64,000 bases of DNA, taken from the NCBI RefSeq assembly GCF_023278565.1, contig NC_064681.1, forward strand, positions 1,922,001 through 1,986,000, given 5' to 3'. Origin of the DNA: Colletotrichum lupini. Taxonomy: Eukaryota; Ascomycota; Sordariomycetes; Glomerellales; Glomerellaceae. A program made the position numbers and the translations under genes. Below are positions 13,105 to 23,800 of the stretch, piece by piece (the first letter of the stretch is position 1; the number at the start of each line of letters is the position of its first letter). A model generated the notes under the pieces. It did not search any database. It saw only the letters and a list, made by a program, of their open reading frames with translations, and was not told the DNA's origin.

Positions 13105-13306
13105 TATTAGTATCCTTATAATAGGGTAATTAGTTCGAACCGTAGTTAACGAAAAGATTAATTAAACTATATAAATATTTGCGTAATTATAAAAAGGAGG
13201 TTCTAACCGTAGGTTAGGCTAGCTACGATAATCGTAAATAGGGCCCCTAATTAGCCCCTGCGCAGTCGGCCGTACGCCGCGGTCGAATTGGACTTCCAAT
13301 CCGACA
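13105..13306 (-). repeat. LTR, right copy (5' LTR in element orientation)
   Basis: The 202-bp repeat is paired with 6467-6668. Its outer 50 bases keep more G and C (CCGCGGTCGAATTGGAC) than the equivalent inner part of the left LTR, whereas its own inner end is the more mutated of the two. RIP damage therefore fades toward the outside of the element. Confidence 0.92.
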
Positions 13307-13311
13307 GCCAC
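13307..13311. repeat. target-site duplication, right copy (GCCAC)
   Basis: Perfect copy of the pentamer at 6462-6466. Confidence 0.9.
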
Positions 13312-13639
13312 GTACTTATCCACAGTAGTTGACATCCCTCTTTCTACCCACCTCTGCGGTACCTTTCTACGGGTCAAGAGACTGAATGTGCCAGTTCATA
13401 GAACATGAGACTGAAGCAACTTTGAGGAGGCGTACTCGACTTGGTTTATTGGGAACTGTCATTGCCTGGGTTGGATGAGCCGGATACCTATTCGCCTACC
13501 TACCCATCCGCTTTCCTTTACCAAAGAGCAAAAAGCAAATTTGAGGATCACATGATGAGAGACATTGAAAGCTTCAACAGTGGAGTCTCCAGACAATAAC
13601 CTTGCTTCCCTTTTCCACATGATATGCTTTACCGGCCTC

Positions 13640-14180
13640 GAGCCATGGGCGCAATTTGACGTTGTGCAACCAGCTTCGCCGCGCGAACATCAAAGAAACG
13701 GGCTGAATTGGGGGTGCTGTGCTTGATAGATGCTACCCTCCCCTGAATTTCTTAGCATCATCTCACAAGATCTATCTATCACTGTTCACTGAATTGCCTG
13801 ATGTTGCTATCACTGTTCAGGTACAGCTAAGGTACCTAAAGCAAGTGCTCCCCATAGTCTTCTGCCCATAACGCCATGTTGTGATGGCTCAGGTCTAAAG
13901 CCTATAGATTATAAGAACCCGCGGATAGCCTCATACTGTCTATGGCTCATGATTCATTAGACGCTACCGAACGCTTCAAGATCCCTTCATCAGATCGCCT
14001 CCATAAACCAAGGAAGCACGCACGCTCAACACATTTTGATCAGCAACAAGAAACAACAACTTGGAGCAAAGGCTGTCTAAAGATAACAACTGTACCATTC
14101 TCCAGCACAAAGAACATTCGAGTTTCCTTTCGCCAAAACTTAGTATTCAGCATCTTGAACACTAGTCGAGTACCTGAGAA
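13640..14180 (+). repeat. promoter/leader segment duplicated at about 2040-2760
   Basis: This is the counterpart of the segment upstream of the small gene at 2761. It includes the block CCTATAGATTATAAGAACCCGCGGATA and the leader block near 13955-13990 that matches 2490-2530 (GAACGCTTCAAGATCCC against GAATGCTTCAAAGTCCC). Confidence 0.65.
13910..13916 (+). promoter_or_regulatory. TATA box of small gene copy 2
   Basis: TATAAGA, aligned with the TATA boxes of copies 1 and 3, lies about 265 bases before the start codon at 14181. Confidence 0.5.
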
Positions 14181-14375
14181 ATGTCTGGAAGTGACCCAAA
14201 GCCTGAGTGGAGAAAACAGTTAGAGAGGTTGGTAGCAGAGATCAGCCAAATGAGCCCCGAACAGAAAGATTTCCCTGAGAACAAAGCTTTGGTCGAAAGC
14301 TTGAAACTTATCGAAGAATTGGAGCACCAAAACGCATCGCTAGAGCAGCATCTAAGGGATCTTCAGCAACAGTAG
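14181..14375 (+). CDS. MSG-family small coiled-coil protein, copy 2
   Basis: An intact 64-residue frame starting MSGSDPKPEW. Residues 10-64 form a heptad-like helix with regular Leu/Ile (LKLIEELEHQN, then LEQHLRDLQQQ), so a short coiled coil is likely. There is no signal peptide or transmembrane segment. The start ATG sits in the same sequence context as the one at 2761, and the noncoding leader aligns too, so the two genes are true paralogues on either side of the retrotransposon. This is the only copy of the pair with an uninterrupted frame. I do not recognise the family and assign no function. Confidence 0.55.
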   Translation: MSGSDPKPEWRKQLERLVAEISQMSPEQKDFPENKALVESLKLIEELEHQNASLEQHLRDLQQQ

Positions 14376-17300
14376 AACGCCACAAGGAAACAGAGATTAC
14401 CGTACGACGATGCCATTTCAAGCAATCTGGTCCGCCAGCGAGACGTGATCAAACACGACCAAGCAACCCATGAAAGGGAGGAGTATTTGATTTATTAAGG
14501 GATACAAGTTGTCTCAGCTGATGCTGGAGGAATCTTTTATTCGCCTCATTGAGCGGCAGTTTCTTCGGGCGACCTCTACAACACCACGGTCCTTACCTCC
14601 ACCAAAGAACGGAAATCAAGTCTTGTAAATAGTATACTTACTCAAAAGAAACCTCAAGAAAATAACCAAAAAAAACAATCATCATTATCAAAATGTTCTC
14701 AATCACTTATCTTGACATGCCGTTGTATCACTTTAGCAGGAGTGGGCGTGGAAGTGGGGTGAACAGCATCGTGAACCACCAAGATGAAAAGTGTCAAAGT
14801 GCATCAACAAAAAACATACAACACCAGGTATTCGCTGGTCGTCACCGACCCAACTACGAATCCGGCCCTCATTGGCTTATCTATGGGAGAGCGGACGGGA
14901 TCCCGAGTTTTCCAATGGGTATGGTCGTATGTGGTGGCTTGTTGAGTGCAAGCTGATTATGATCTGATGGTTCTCCGGAATGGGTCTGGGGATCAGCATC
15001 GGCGCCTCAAGTCGCGCCCTCTATGCATCTTGAGGCTCGTACATGGAGAATATGCTTTCCTGGTATGATGTAACACAAGAAATAATGGTCTTGTCAGAGG
15101 GTCGGGTCCCGTCATCTACACATCTCGTCATGGACAGCATGACGAATCGTCTATACCGAATCTTCTCACAGGATAACACTACTGCAGAAACACTCTTGAA
15201 ATCCGGAAGTTGCATGATACAGAAATGGTATTGTAGAGTGAATGTAGCTGTTCATACATACTCTGATATCAAGGGTCTGGAGCTTTCCTGCCTCTGTCCC
15301 CCGAAATGAGCTATTCTGTGGAATGGGTGAACCATGAGGTCCAGACAAAAGGCCTATCGCTGAATGAACTTGTTTGAAGTGATTCTTATTCTCTTTAAAG
15401 CGTTGTTTCTGGGTATCCGTTACTGTTTGGCCCGTTGAAGGTCACTTGCTCTCAAGTAAGGACTTCCACACGGCCAACCGGCAGTTGAAATCTTGTCATC
15501 AGGGCCCTTGTCAGCCCCCCGCGCTCAAATCGCCTTACTCTGCTAGAATACGAGCCAAAGACACTGGTTTCTTTGAGAGAGTTCTCCTCATCGTCACCAC
15601 CATTCAAAGAGTTTAGTTGCGGGAGCCAAGGATCCGGACTACGGTAGCTTGGCTTGCTCCAGGGTCGAACGTCTGCGGCTCGATAGCCAAAGAGGAAGTC
15701 ATATTAACAGCGCTACAATAGAGGTCAAGAGCGAACACCTTCGCTGAGGAGTCACTCATTGGTTGCGCTAATAACCATTTACGAGTTCGAGCCATTACGC
15801 CGCTGAGTGTCATCGGTGTGCTCTCATCATGGTCACATTAGGAATAAGGAGCGGGAGACGAGAAAGTCTGCCAGAAGGCGTCAGTGTTAGACATGCATCA
15901 TCAAACATCTATCATCCCTGCTTCTTCGTACATGATCCAAATACATGTCCAACAGAAGCTTATGGATGAAGCAATGGATTTGACTTGATCCAAACTCCGG
16001 AGAGCCGATTTTCCTAGCCCCAATCACATCCATTGATTCGTATACAACGACAGATTACCAACAGCACACCGTCAACCTAGCCAAAGACTCATCCTAGCCA
16101 CCTAGAACCGAAGGACCGCGGGCACTGAGCCGGGACCGGAAGACACTTTCTTCCGTCCCCCGTGGAACCGGCCCCTAACCTCCCTCCCCGGCCCGAACCT
16201 CCGCGCCCGCAAAAGGTCCGATACCCCAGACCCCGGACCCCGTGCTCCCCTCCACTTCCAAGAGAAAATCATCTACTCTAAACCTCTGTAAATTCAGGCA
16301 CATATCGCTCCTACTAACATATCAGTCTTCATAGCATAATAGCCCTCCTAAGAAATGTGGCATGATGGGACGAGCATAGGCGCAGAAAATCAGGCGGTTT
16401 GAATGCCTTTTCTTGGAAAAGGGCCCAAATCGGCAGATGCCGTCAAACATTCACCCTCTGCGGTGACACCATCTAAGAAAAGAAGTTCTAGAACCCTTTC
16501 TCAGCCTTCCTGTTCTTCTTCCATAATGCCCCTGAAGCTGTACTTACATTCACCCCGCAGACCAAGCCTCGTCCAGACGGGAGAGTAACATCCAACAGGA
16601 GCCAAAAACAGAAAATAGAACCCCAAACCCACGCCTCAACGTCGCACCTATCCCTCGCCAAACACTAAACACCAAAAAAGCGGATTAAACAAGACCCTCC
16701 AAAAAGGGCTGAGAGAATAATCCAATATACACAAAACCATCACCTCCCATCTCGAATCCACCCGCAAGCATGCGGCCGCATAGCGTCCAAGTGGTATAAG
16801 TCCAGTCTAGATGCCTTGGCGTTCGAAACCCTCCCCAACCCCACACAGTGAACAGTCGTGAATAGATTAGGGCCGTGTGGGATGCGAAATGCTTCAACGT
16901 CGACAGCCTGGTCTTGCGTTCTGATACGCGTTTGGAGAGCCGGCTTCTTCTCTTTCTAGCCCGTGACGTATCTGGAAGAATGGATCGGGCTGATGCAGTG
17001 GGCGGGCTAGGTGGAAGACCAGGTCGTGGTTTCAGATACCTGATAGATATTCCGGTCTCAAGATACCCTTCTACCACGACGGACGCGCGCGGGAGTGTGC
17101 GGGCGCGTAGAGGTAGGGAAGAAAGCCAGGGGGAGTATGAACGTGTACACTGATATCACGATCCCTATCCCATAGAACCAAACGCCGACCCCACGTCAAC
17201 TCCACGTCCAAGGCTGAGAGACTCAAACAGCAAGATTACCTACCAACCTGGCCTACCGAACCCAAGAGAGAAGAACTAGACGCAGAGAGAACCACCAAGG

Positions 17301-18424
17301 CTGAAGAACAACATGGGTGTATTCTTTTTTAGAGCGAACCCACGACCGGCCGCGATGCGGCCCCCCGATTTCCAGGGGGGTGGTCCGCCGGCCAAAACAA
17401 GCCGTCGCTCGTCCTCCCCGAGACAAGGGAACCGTGACGTCTGTAAGGCAGCCATGTGAGAATCCCAAACTTGACCCCTCATTCTCTACCCCTCCACGTC
17501 TTTCCTGCCCGCAATCAGACTCTAGATCCACCTCGCCTGGAGCACATTCACACCGTGTCTACCGCCCTCCAACCCGCTAAAGAAAGAGGCTCTTTTCTCC
17601 CCCATCCTTACGCCTTTTCACCTCCCACCACCATGCGTCCAATCCGTCCGTCATCTGGTCCTCGACTCGCGCGAGTGTATCATCTGAACCACCTCGCCTT
17701 CAGCCCCAAACCTCACCAGCAGGCCATGGGCGCAAAGGCGCCGGCGCGGGGGTGATGCGACCAATCACATCACCCGTGCCCCTTTCCAGAAGCCTTCCAT
17801 CCCAAATCTGGCAGGTTACTTACTCACCCAGGACAGGACGCACAAAGATCGGATGAGATGATGCTGCGTCATATTGATCATTCGGCACTCGCCCCCCCAG
17901 AAAGACCTGTCAGCCAGAAAGCCCGTCGGCGCCGACGGAGGCCGGCCCCATCGGCCGCGGGGTGGGGGCTTGGCATTTCCTGTAACCCGCATATGGCTGT
18001 GCGTCATGTCTGAGTACTGTGGTATGTGGCCTTGCTGCCGCTCCTGGTGGTGGCCCTGCTCGCTCTCCTACTTCTACTCTTCGTAGAATGGATTATGTTT
18101 ACATTCTAAGATGTATCTTGTAATAATAATACAGTTCGTCGGCGTCGTTGACGACAGGGTCGCACTGCGTCAGAACCCCGCGTTCCGCTTGTGCCGTTCC
18201 CTGTCGTATCGCGCCATCCATCATGATTCCTTTCGCTTCCCTGGGAGGTGTCAAAAGCTCAGCCCTTCCCGTCGTTGCAGAGCCCCATTCCTGATTCTAT
18301 ACAATGTATGCGACCCTCGCTTGTCCCATTGTGCCCTGTTTTGCACTATACCAAAGAGAAAGAAGAACCGTCCGACGCCAGTAGCACACACTGAACATGC
18401 ACATGTCATGTCCCCTGGCGTGTC
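14376..18424. other. no gene recognised, about 4 kb
   Basis: Several open frames exist (for example 14693-14956 plus and 16685-17077 minus), but none has a recognisable domain or convincing gene structure. 16100-16260 and 17340-17420 are C- or GC-rich with short palindromes. A lineage-specific gene with introns could be hidden here. Confidence 0.4.
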
Positions 18425-20862
18425 TCAAAACATGTGCCCCAGAACCCAGACGCCGATCGCTATGCAAACCTCTAAATGCAACCCCGTCAATGCCCTCGCC
18501 GGCCTGACGGCACCACCGCCATTCTTCTTCGTCTCAGACGGCACCGGCGACGGCGCCGCCGCCGTCGAAGGCACGTCGATTGTCGTAATCACCGTCGGCC
18601 CAAACGGGTACGGAAGAGTAATCGTCGAAACGACCACGCCGGACGGACCAACCGTGATGGTCTCGCCGCCAAACACCTTTGTCGTTGTCCCCTTTCCTGG
18701 CCCCACAGTGAAGCTTGTGCCGTCTACGACCACCACCGATGCCCCGACTTGCGTGACTGAAGCGCCGCCCACGATCTCGTAGGTGGTGTCCGTTGCCTTT
18801 GCCCCAGGACCTCCCACAGTGATATTGCGCACAGAAACCCCTGAGGGTCCTATTGAGATAGTATCGTCATCTACAACCTTTGTGATGACTGTTGAAACTA
18901 GCCCGTAGGTAAACGTGGTCGACCGAATGACGACCACGGATGGGCCAATGGCAGTAATCATCTCGCCGCCTGCCACGACGATCTCCGTTTGGACCGGGGA
19001 CGCGCGGCTGATCGAAACGGTTCGTTTGGGGACGGCCACTGCGGATGGCTGGATTGTCGTCTTCTGCCCATCGATCACGGTCGTCAGTGGAGCAGCGCGG
19101 CCGGATGAAACAGTTTCCCCCGGGGCACCGGCCGCTGATGGCACAAGTGTGATGGTCTGCCCTTTCACCACTGTCGTTACCGGAGCTGCACCGCCGATTG
19201 GAGCGTTTGGATCCGGGACAATGACGGCGGATGGCTCAATAGTGATCGTCTGGCCTTCAACCACAGCCGTTATGGGAGTAGCCTGCACCCCAAACGTCGT
19301 CCCACCGACGACAACAACGTTTTGCGTTCCTGCGGGCGCAATCACAATAGGCAAGTCGCCCACCACCGTGCTGGATGGGATCATCGTGCTTCGGCCGACA
19401 TTACCGGGCCGATCGACGACCGTCCCACCCCCAATGACCTCGCTCGGGTTAATTGTGAATTCATCGCCGCTCACTGTCACCTTAGTCGTCTCTGAAGGGT
19501 CGGTCTGCGTAAACGTTTGGTCGTTGATGATGATCTTGGTTGGCGCTACGGTAATCATGTAGGTAGCCTTGGGCGGTTCCTTGGCACTTTCACGTGGCGA
19601 GCCAGGTGGTCTCGGATCGTTATTGGGTGACTGAGTCGAAGGCGTCGGTTTCGGCTTGGATTCTGCTGTGGGTTTCGCAGATGAGCGCCTGTCTTGCGGG
19701 GCTTGTGTCTCAGGATCGTGACCGTATCGGGGTGTACTGATAGGTGAGAAGACCACGGAGGGATTTTTGGCCGTAGTGACAAAGGTAACAGTCGTTTCTG
19801 GACCAAGAGTTGAACTGAAGGTTGGAAACTGAGGAGCTTCGGTTGCGCAAATATCCACACCATCCTCTGAGGTACACGAAACACTCGCAGACACTTTTGT
19901 CTTACCCTTGCCTTCTTCCAGACCTGCAGGACTGCAGGTGATTGGGATCGTGATTTCGGGTTCCGGTGGAGTATAACCCGTCGGATCCCCGAAGATTGTC
20001 GTTGTTGTCGTGTATACTATTGACCAAGTTGTCGGTATGGCGCCTTGTGTAGTCGATATGCAGACAACAGGTGGCTCGTAACCGCCCTTGAGTGTCAAAG
20101 TCACATAATCCCCCCCGCCGTCGTCTGTGGGCGAGCCGCTATAATTTCCATTCGTGTAGTTCCCGCTGGGCGACGCGGATATTGAAACGTTGCTAATAGG
20201 AAAGAATGATCTGACACTCGTGGGAGTTGCCGGTAAAGACGCCGTGAATACAGTACGAGTTTGGTTGCCAGAGGCCGCGATGTTGAAACCTACTGACGTC
20301 GAATCTCGAGTAGAAGCAGTGGACGGTGTCAATGCTCCAGTGAATGAAGATGATCTGCTGGGTTGCGAGGTCATCACATCTGTCGCGGTGACAAGGGCTG
20401 TGGTTTGCGTTGTGCCATTGGTAAGGGTCAGTGTGCTTCCTACGGCGGCCGAGATCTGCGAACTGGTTTCGTCTGATGTCGTCGACAATGAGCTGCCTAT
20501 CCCTGACTCTCCTCTTACCGAGGAGATCCCTATCGAACTTTGAGATCCTGCTAGCTGGTTGATTGAGGTAGATGAGAGTATTTCGGTCCCGACTGTGCTA
20601 GTTGACGGGTTTCCTGCTTGGGTGATTGAGCTGGTAGATGAAGACGTAATTTGCAGTGCAGAGCTTGTTGCGGCTGATGATGTCGTGCTGTTAAAGCCGA
20701 CGACCTGTCTCCTGCCGTGAGGAATATGATTTACTGCCGTACAGTCAGCTTCTCGGTATTTTTTGAGAGAAGATCTATATTTGCCAACTTACCAACTTGA
20801 AGGGCCTGGACTGGGTTCGAGAATGCCGCCAGGGAAAGCAACGCGAGCTTGAGGAGTTCCAT
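18425..20862 (-). CDS. GPI-anchored Ser/Thr-rich cell-surface protein with internal repeats
   Basis: Two exons, 20862-20793 and 20733-18425, give 792 residues. The 59-bp intron has a GTAAGT donor, a CTGAC branch-like site and a CAG acceptor, and the phase fits. Exon 1 encodes a signal peptide (MELLKLALLSLAAFSNPVQA). The mature part is very rich in Ser, Thr, Pro and Val. Around residues 430-700 there are repeats of about 35-45 residues with a core like TTVVxGQTITxxPSA, in at least five diverged copies. A basic/proline stretch lies near residues 320-360. The C terminus ends in a hydrophobic tail after a small-residue region (GGGA...), as expected for a GPI signal. It probably acts in the cell wall or at the surface. 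No enzymatic domain is seen. The middle is low complexity, so repeat numbers may vary between strains. Confidence 0.8.
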
Positions 20863-23800
20863 ATCGATGTATCGTCTCGAATCGCAGTCCCGCCTTCTCC
20901 CACGCATCCTTGCCCCCTTTGACGGTCAACTCTACTTGTAACCGCGACGCACGAACTGATACGGCGACAACTACCAAGTACTCGTGGCTCTGAAGTAGTC
21001 ATGTCAAGCCCACACACTCATTGCAAGGTCTGGAATGAAGCGGGCGATGAAGTTGCGAGGAAACGGCCATGGACGCCGGACGCCGGGCGGCGATTAGGGC
21101 GTAGAGGGGGTTCATATTCTCTGCTGTCTTCGGACCGTAAGGTGGGTGCGCCGACGCGTAACCTGGCAACTTCGGGAGGAAGAACAGGGGAGCCAGCCAG
21201 CTAGTTAGTTCACCATGGCACCTTAACTTCCCGGCTTTGTGTGTGCCACTGATGTAGTGTAGCAGTGACAGGAGCCATCTCATTTGAAATGGCCCGCCGT
21301 CAATCAAAACCGACGCGGCTGGGCCTCTAGCGTCGCGGTGACCACCAAGAACTACCTTTCAAGGACAAGGGGCCGACGCGACAGAGTGGCACCGGAGCTT
21401 TAGCTGCTACCGGCGGCGGTACTGCCATCCCCAAGCTTTTGCTCTAGTTGCGCTAAGTAGGAGAGCATCTTTACAGACTCTCGGTCTTCAACTACGAGCT
21501 CTGTCTAAGTAGCAAGACTTTGGTGCCAGTGCTCCTTGGAGCAGAACACAAGAAGACGGTGTGCGGCTGCAAGGGGGAAAATGTTCATCGGAAAGTCCAC
21601 CATTGCTGGTCAATGACGGCTGAAAAGTATCGTCTTGGTTCGCTTCCATTCGTTGATGTTCGAGTCAAGAAACGTGCTGTAGTGTCTCTCCTCTAGTCTT
21701 TAGTGTCAACCGAAGGCAGTGCTGGCCGTGAGCTAGAAATGTCTAAGACAATCCGGCCTCCATCGAAGGGAGGGGCCAGCCACGCAGATTTGCTTGATGG
21801 CAACTTGCGTCTGTGATTGTGGATTTATGACCATAGGGACGAGCACTCCATAGATAATTTGGGGAGCTGCTTCGTAACGGACAATGAGTACGTGCGAAGA
21901 CCTGGTAGCAATATAATAGTAGCTATCAGTAATTAGCGGCGGGGGAAATGATCGACATTCTGTCAAAGGCATCTGGGAAGATCGCGCAGGCACACCGAGA
22001 AACCCTCGCCAACAATGCGTTTGCGGCTAGTGGTTGAAAGGCTAAGCCTATAACGCTCTGTCTCCGTAAAGAGGTTGGTTGGTAGTCTCAACTAGCTTCG
22101 TACCTCGTCTGCCCGTCCTCCCAGCAAGACACTTCGGATAGTTGTTGGCGATGACGGTGGGTTAAGACAATTTGTTGTGGTCCGCTTGAGCCGAAGTCTA
22201 CCTTAGTGTGCACGGGTGCAATCACCGTGCGTCCGGGAGATGTGCGTCTAAATGTGCGGAGTGGAAAAATGTCTAGGACATGCAGACACCTTGAATTGTT
22301 TACTACGTATGCGTCTCCAAAGAGGTTCAGACTTCAGAGAGGCCCGGCCTGAACCTATCCGTCGGGTGAGATTGACTGCCCAACGTGCTTGCCTATTTTG
22401 CAGTACTGACGCCGCAAGTCCACTCTATGTTCCGTGTAACGCAGCCAAGCAGCTTCCCATTGACCATTGACACGGCACGCGGATGTCGACATGCACGATA
22501 AAGTAATGTAGGGCTGATCGAAAGGTGGCGTGGAGGTAGGCATGGTATGACTATACTCTGATCCTGCGCGTGGCATGAAACTCCGGCGTCAGAGTAGTTG
22601 GCTATCATATATTCTGCCGATTTGGACTTTGAGTATTGATTTCGAGGTCTCGATATGCCAAACTTCGTCACCTGGTGCTCGAAGAACTGTAAACAGGGTC
22701 AACCCAGGTCTATCAAGACAGGCCTAGCGCATTTTCTCCGCTCGGCATAGGGAGAGAGATTGGATGATACCATCCAATTCTGCCACTCCAAAATGACGAT
22801 TAAATCGTCCGTAATCGGCCTCCACGTTTAGCGCACCGTTGCGCGTGGGGGCAATGAGTGAACGGGCGCCACGGCATGGAAGGCTTCTCGCCATTTCCGA
22901 CCTGCGTCTGACAGCTGCGGTGAAGACCGACATCAGGCCACGGCACCGCAGCAACCTGATACGCTGTACCGGTACCAGATGACGCGTTTTGACTTCTCTT
23001 CAGTGTATCGCGTTGCACTCTTGCGCGGCACTCAGCCAATGCGACGAGCCAACGCACCTTGATGCAGTTGATCAGTGTCGAGCCATGGCGCTGTGACAGG
23101 ACACTTTAGTGGCATGCTGGCGATCAATTTGACCTTGCCGACCGCTGTTTGTATTAAGCACAGACTGCGAATCAGGGGTGTCGAAATTGGCTCTCTGCAG
23201 TTCGTTCTACGGAATTCAGTCTGTACCTTCGTGAGTGGCAGAGGGACAGATATGACACTGGAATTGGACTTCTAACCGTCACTAGTCAATCCTTATGTGA
23301 ACAGGTGCAAATGGGTCGTTGACGCCGCCGGAGGTTCCAGTTCAGAGGGACGACAAGCGAGGATGTGCCGAAGACGCAGGCCTCGCGCCGACGGAGGGCG
23401 GAACAACAGGCTTGGGAATGACAAGCAGCTTTGAGTTCCGCGGCACCCTCTCTCCGGTTGCCTTTGGCTAGCGCCCCTCATGCGGCCAGGTTGTGCATGT
23501 GGTACTGTCAGTTCTGTGCCTGGCTAGGCTGATGAGGTGTATCATGTTGATGAAATTCCAACGTTGAAAGTGAAAACCTTGTTTTGTTGATCTCTCTTTC
23601 GCACGGCTCTTGATTGTCAGCTATAGCCTTTATTATAACTCAAATTGGCGTTGAGTGAAAAGTGAGGTGAGGTCCGAAGAAGCCGATAGATTTTCTAGGT
23701 TTGAAGTTATCGACAGCGGGTGGAGCTTGAAGAATGACAGATTCAGCGCGGGCGTTTTCCCATATCCCGGCACTGGGCTTCCATCCTGTGGGGAGGCAAC

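Larger units (their letters stand above)
6467..13306 (-). mobile_element. RIP-degraded Ty1/Copia-type LTR retrotransposon, full length
   Basis: The 6840-bp element has two 202-bp LTRs and a perfect 5-bp target duplication. Orientation is minus: a purine run (complement of 6669-6688) sits at the inner edge of the left LTR, as a polypurine tract would, and the minus strand from about 7770 to 7535 still reads as the end of a Copia-type reverse transcriptase. That reading has Thr-Asp-Asp at 7721-7732, then a Lys/Glu-rich helix, KPK-like and FN-like positions and a KGxGKK-like end, broken by TAA/TAG. A weaker integrase-linker resemblance lies near 9520-9570, which puts integrase before reverse transcriptase, the Copia order. 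The interior is extremely AT-rich, nearly lacks CA and TG dinucleotides and has no long ORF. The element is dead. The gag side (9.6-13.1 kb) is unrecognisable. Confidence 0.9.

Noticed and set aside
6467..13306. AT-rich block as a centromere or mitochondrial insertion
   Set aside because: Paired LTRs, target duplication and dinucleotide bias explain the AT-richness as a RIP-mutated retrotransposon.
13942..14223. 93-codon frame overlapping the start of the small gene at 14181
   Set aside because: Its DNA aligns with the leader of copy 1, where the frame is not kept, so conservation is of noncoding leader type.
14693..14956. 87-codon frame with an A-rich, leader-like upstream context, starting MFSITYLDMPL
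   Set aside because: The context looks like a fungal leader, but the N terminus is not a good signal peptide and the rest has no pattern. It could be a relic; not enough to call.
18915..19562. 215-codon plus-strand frame opposite the GPI-protein repeats
   Set aside because: Shadow of the Thr/Val-rich repeats on the other strand; it mirrors the repeat period and has no gene structure of its own.
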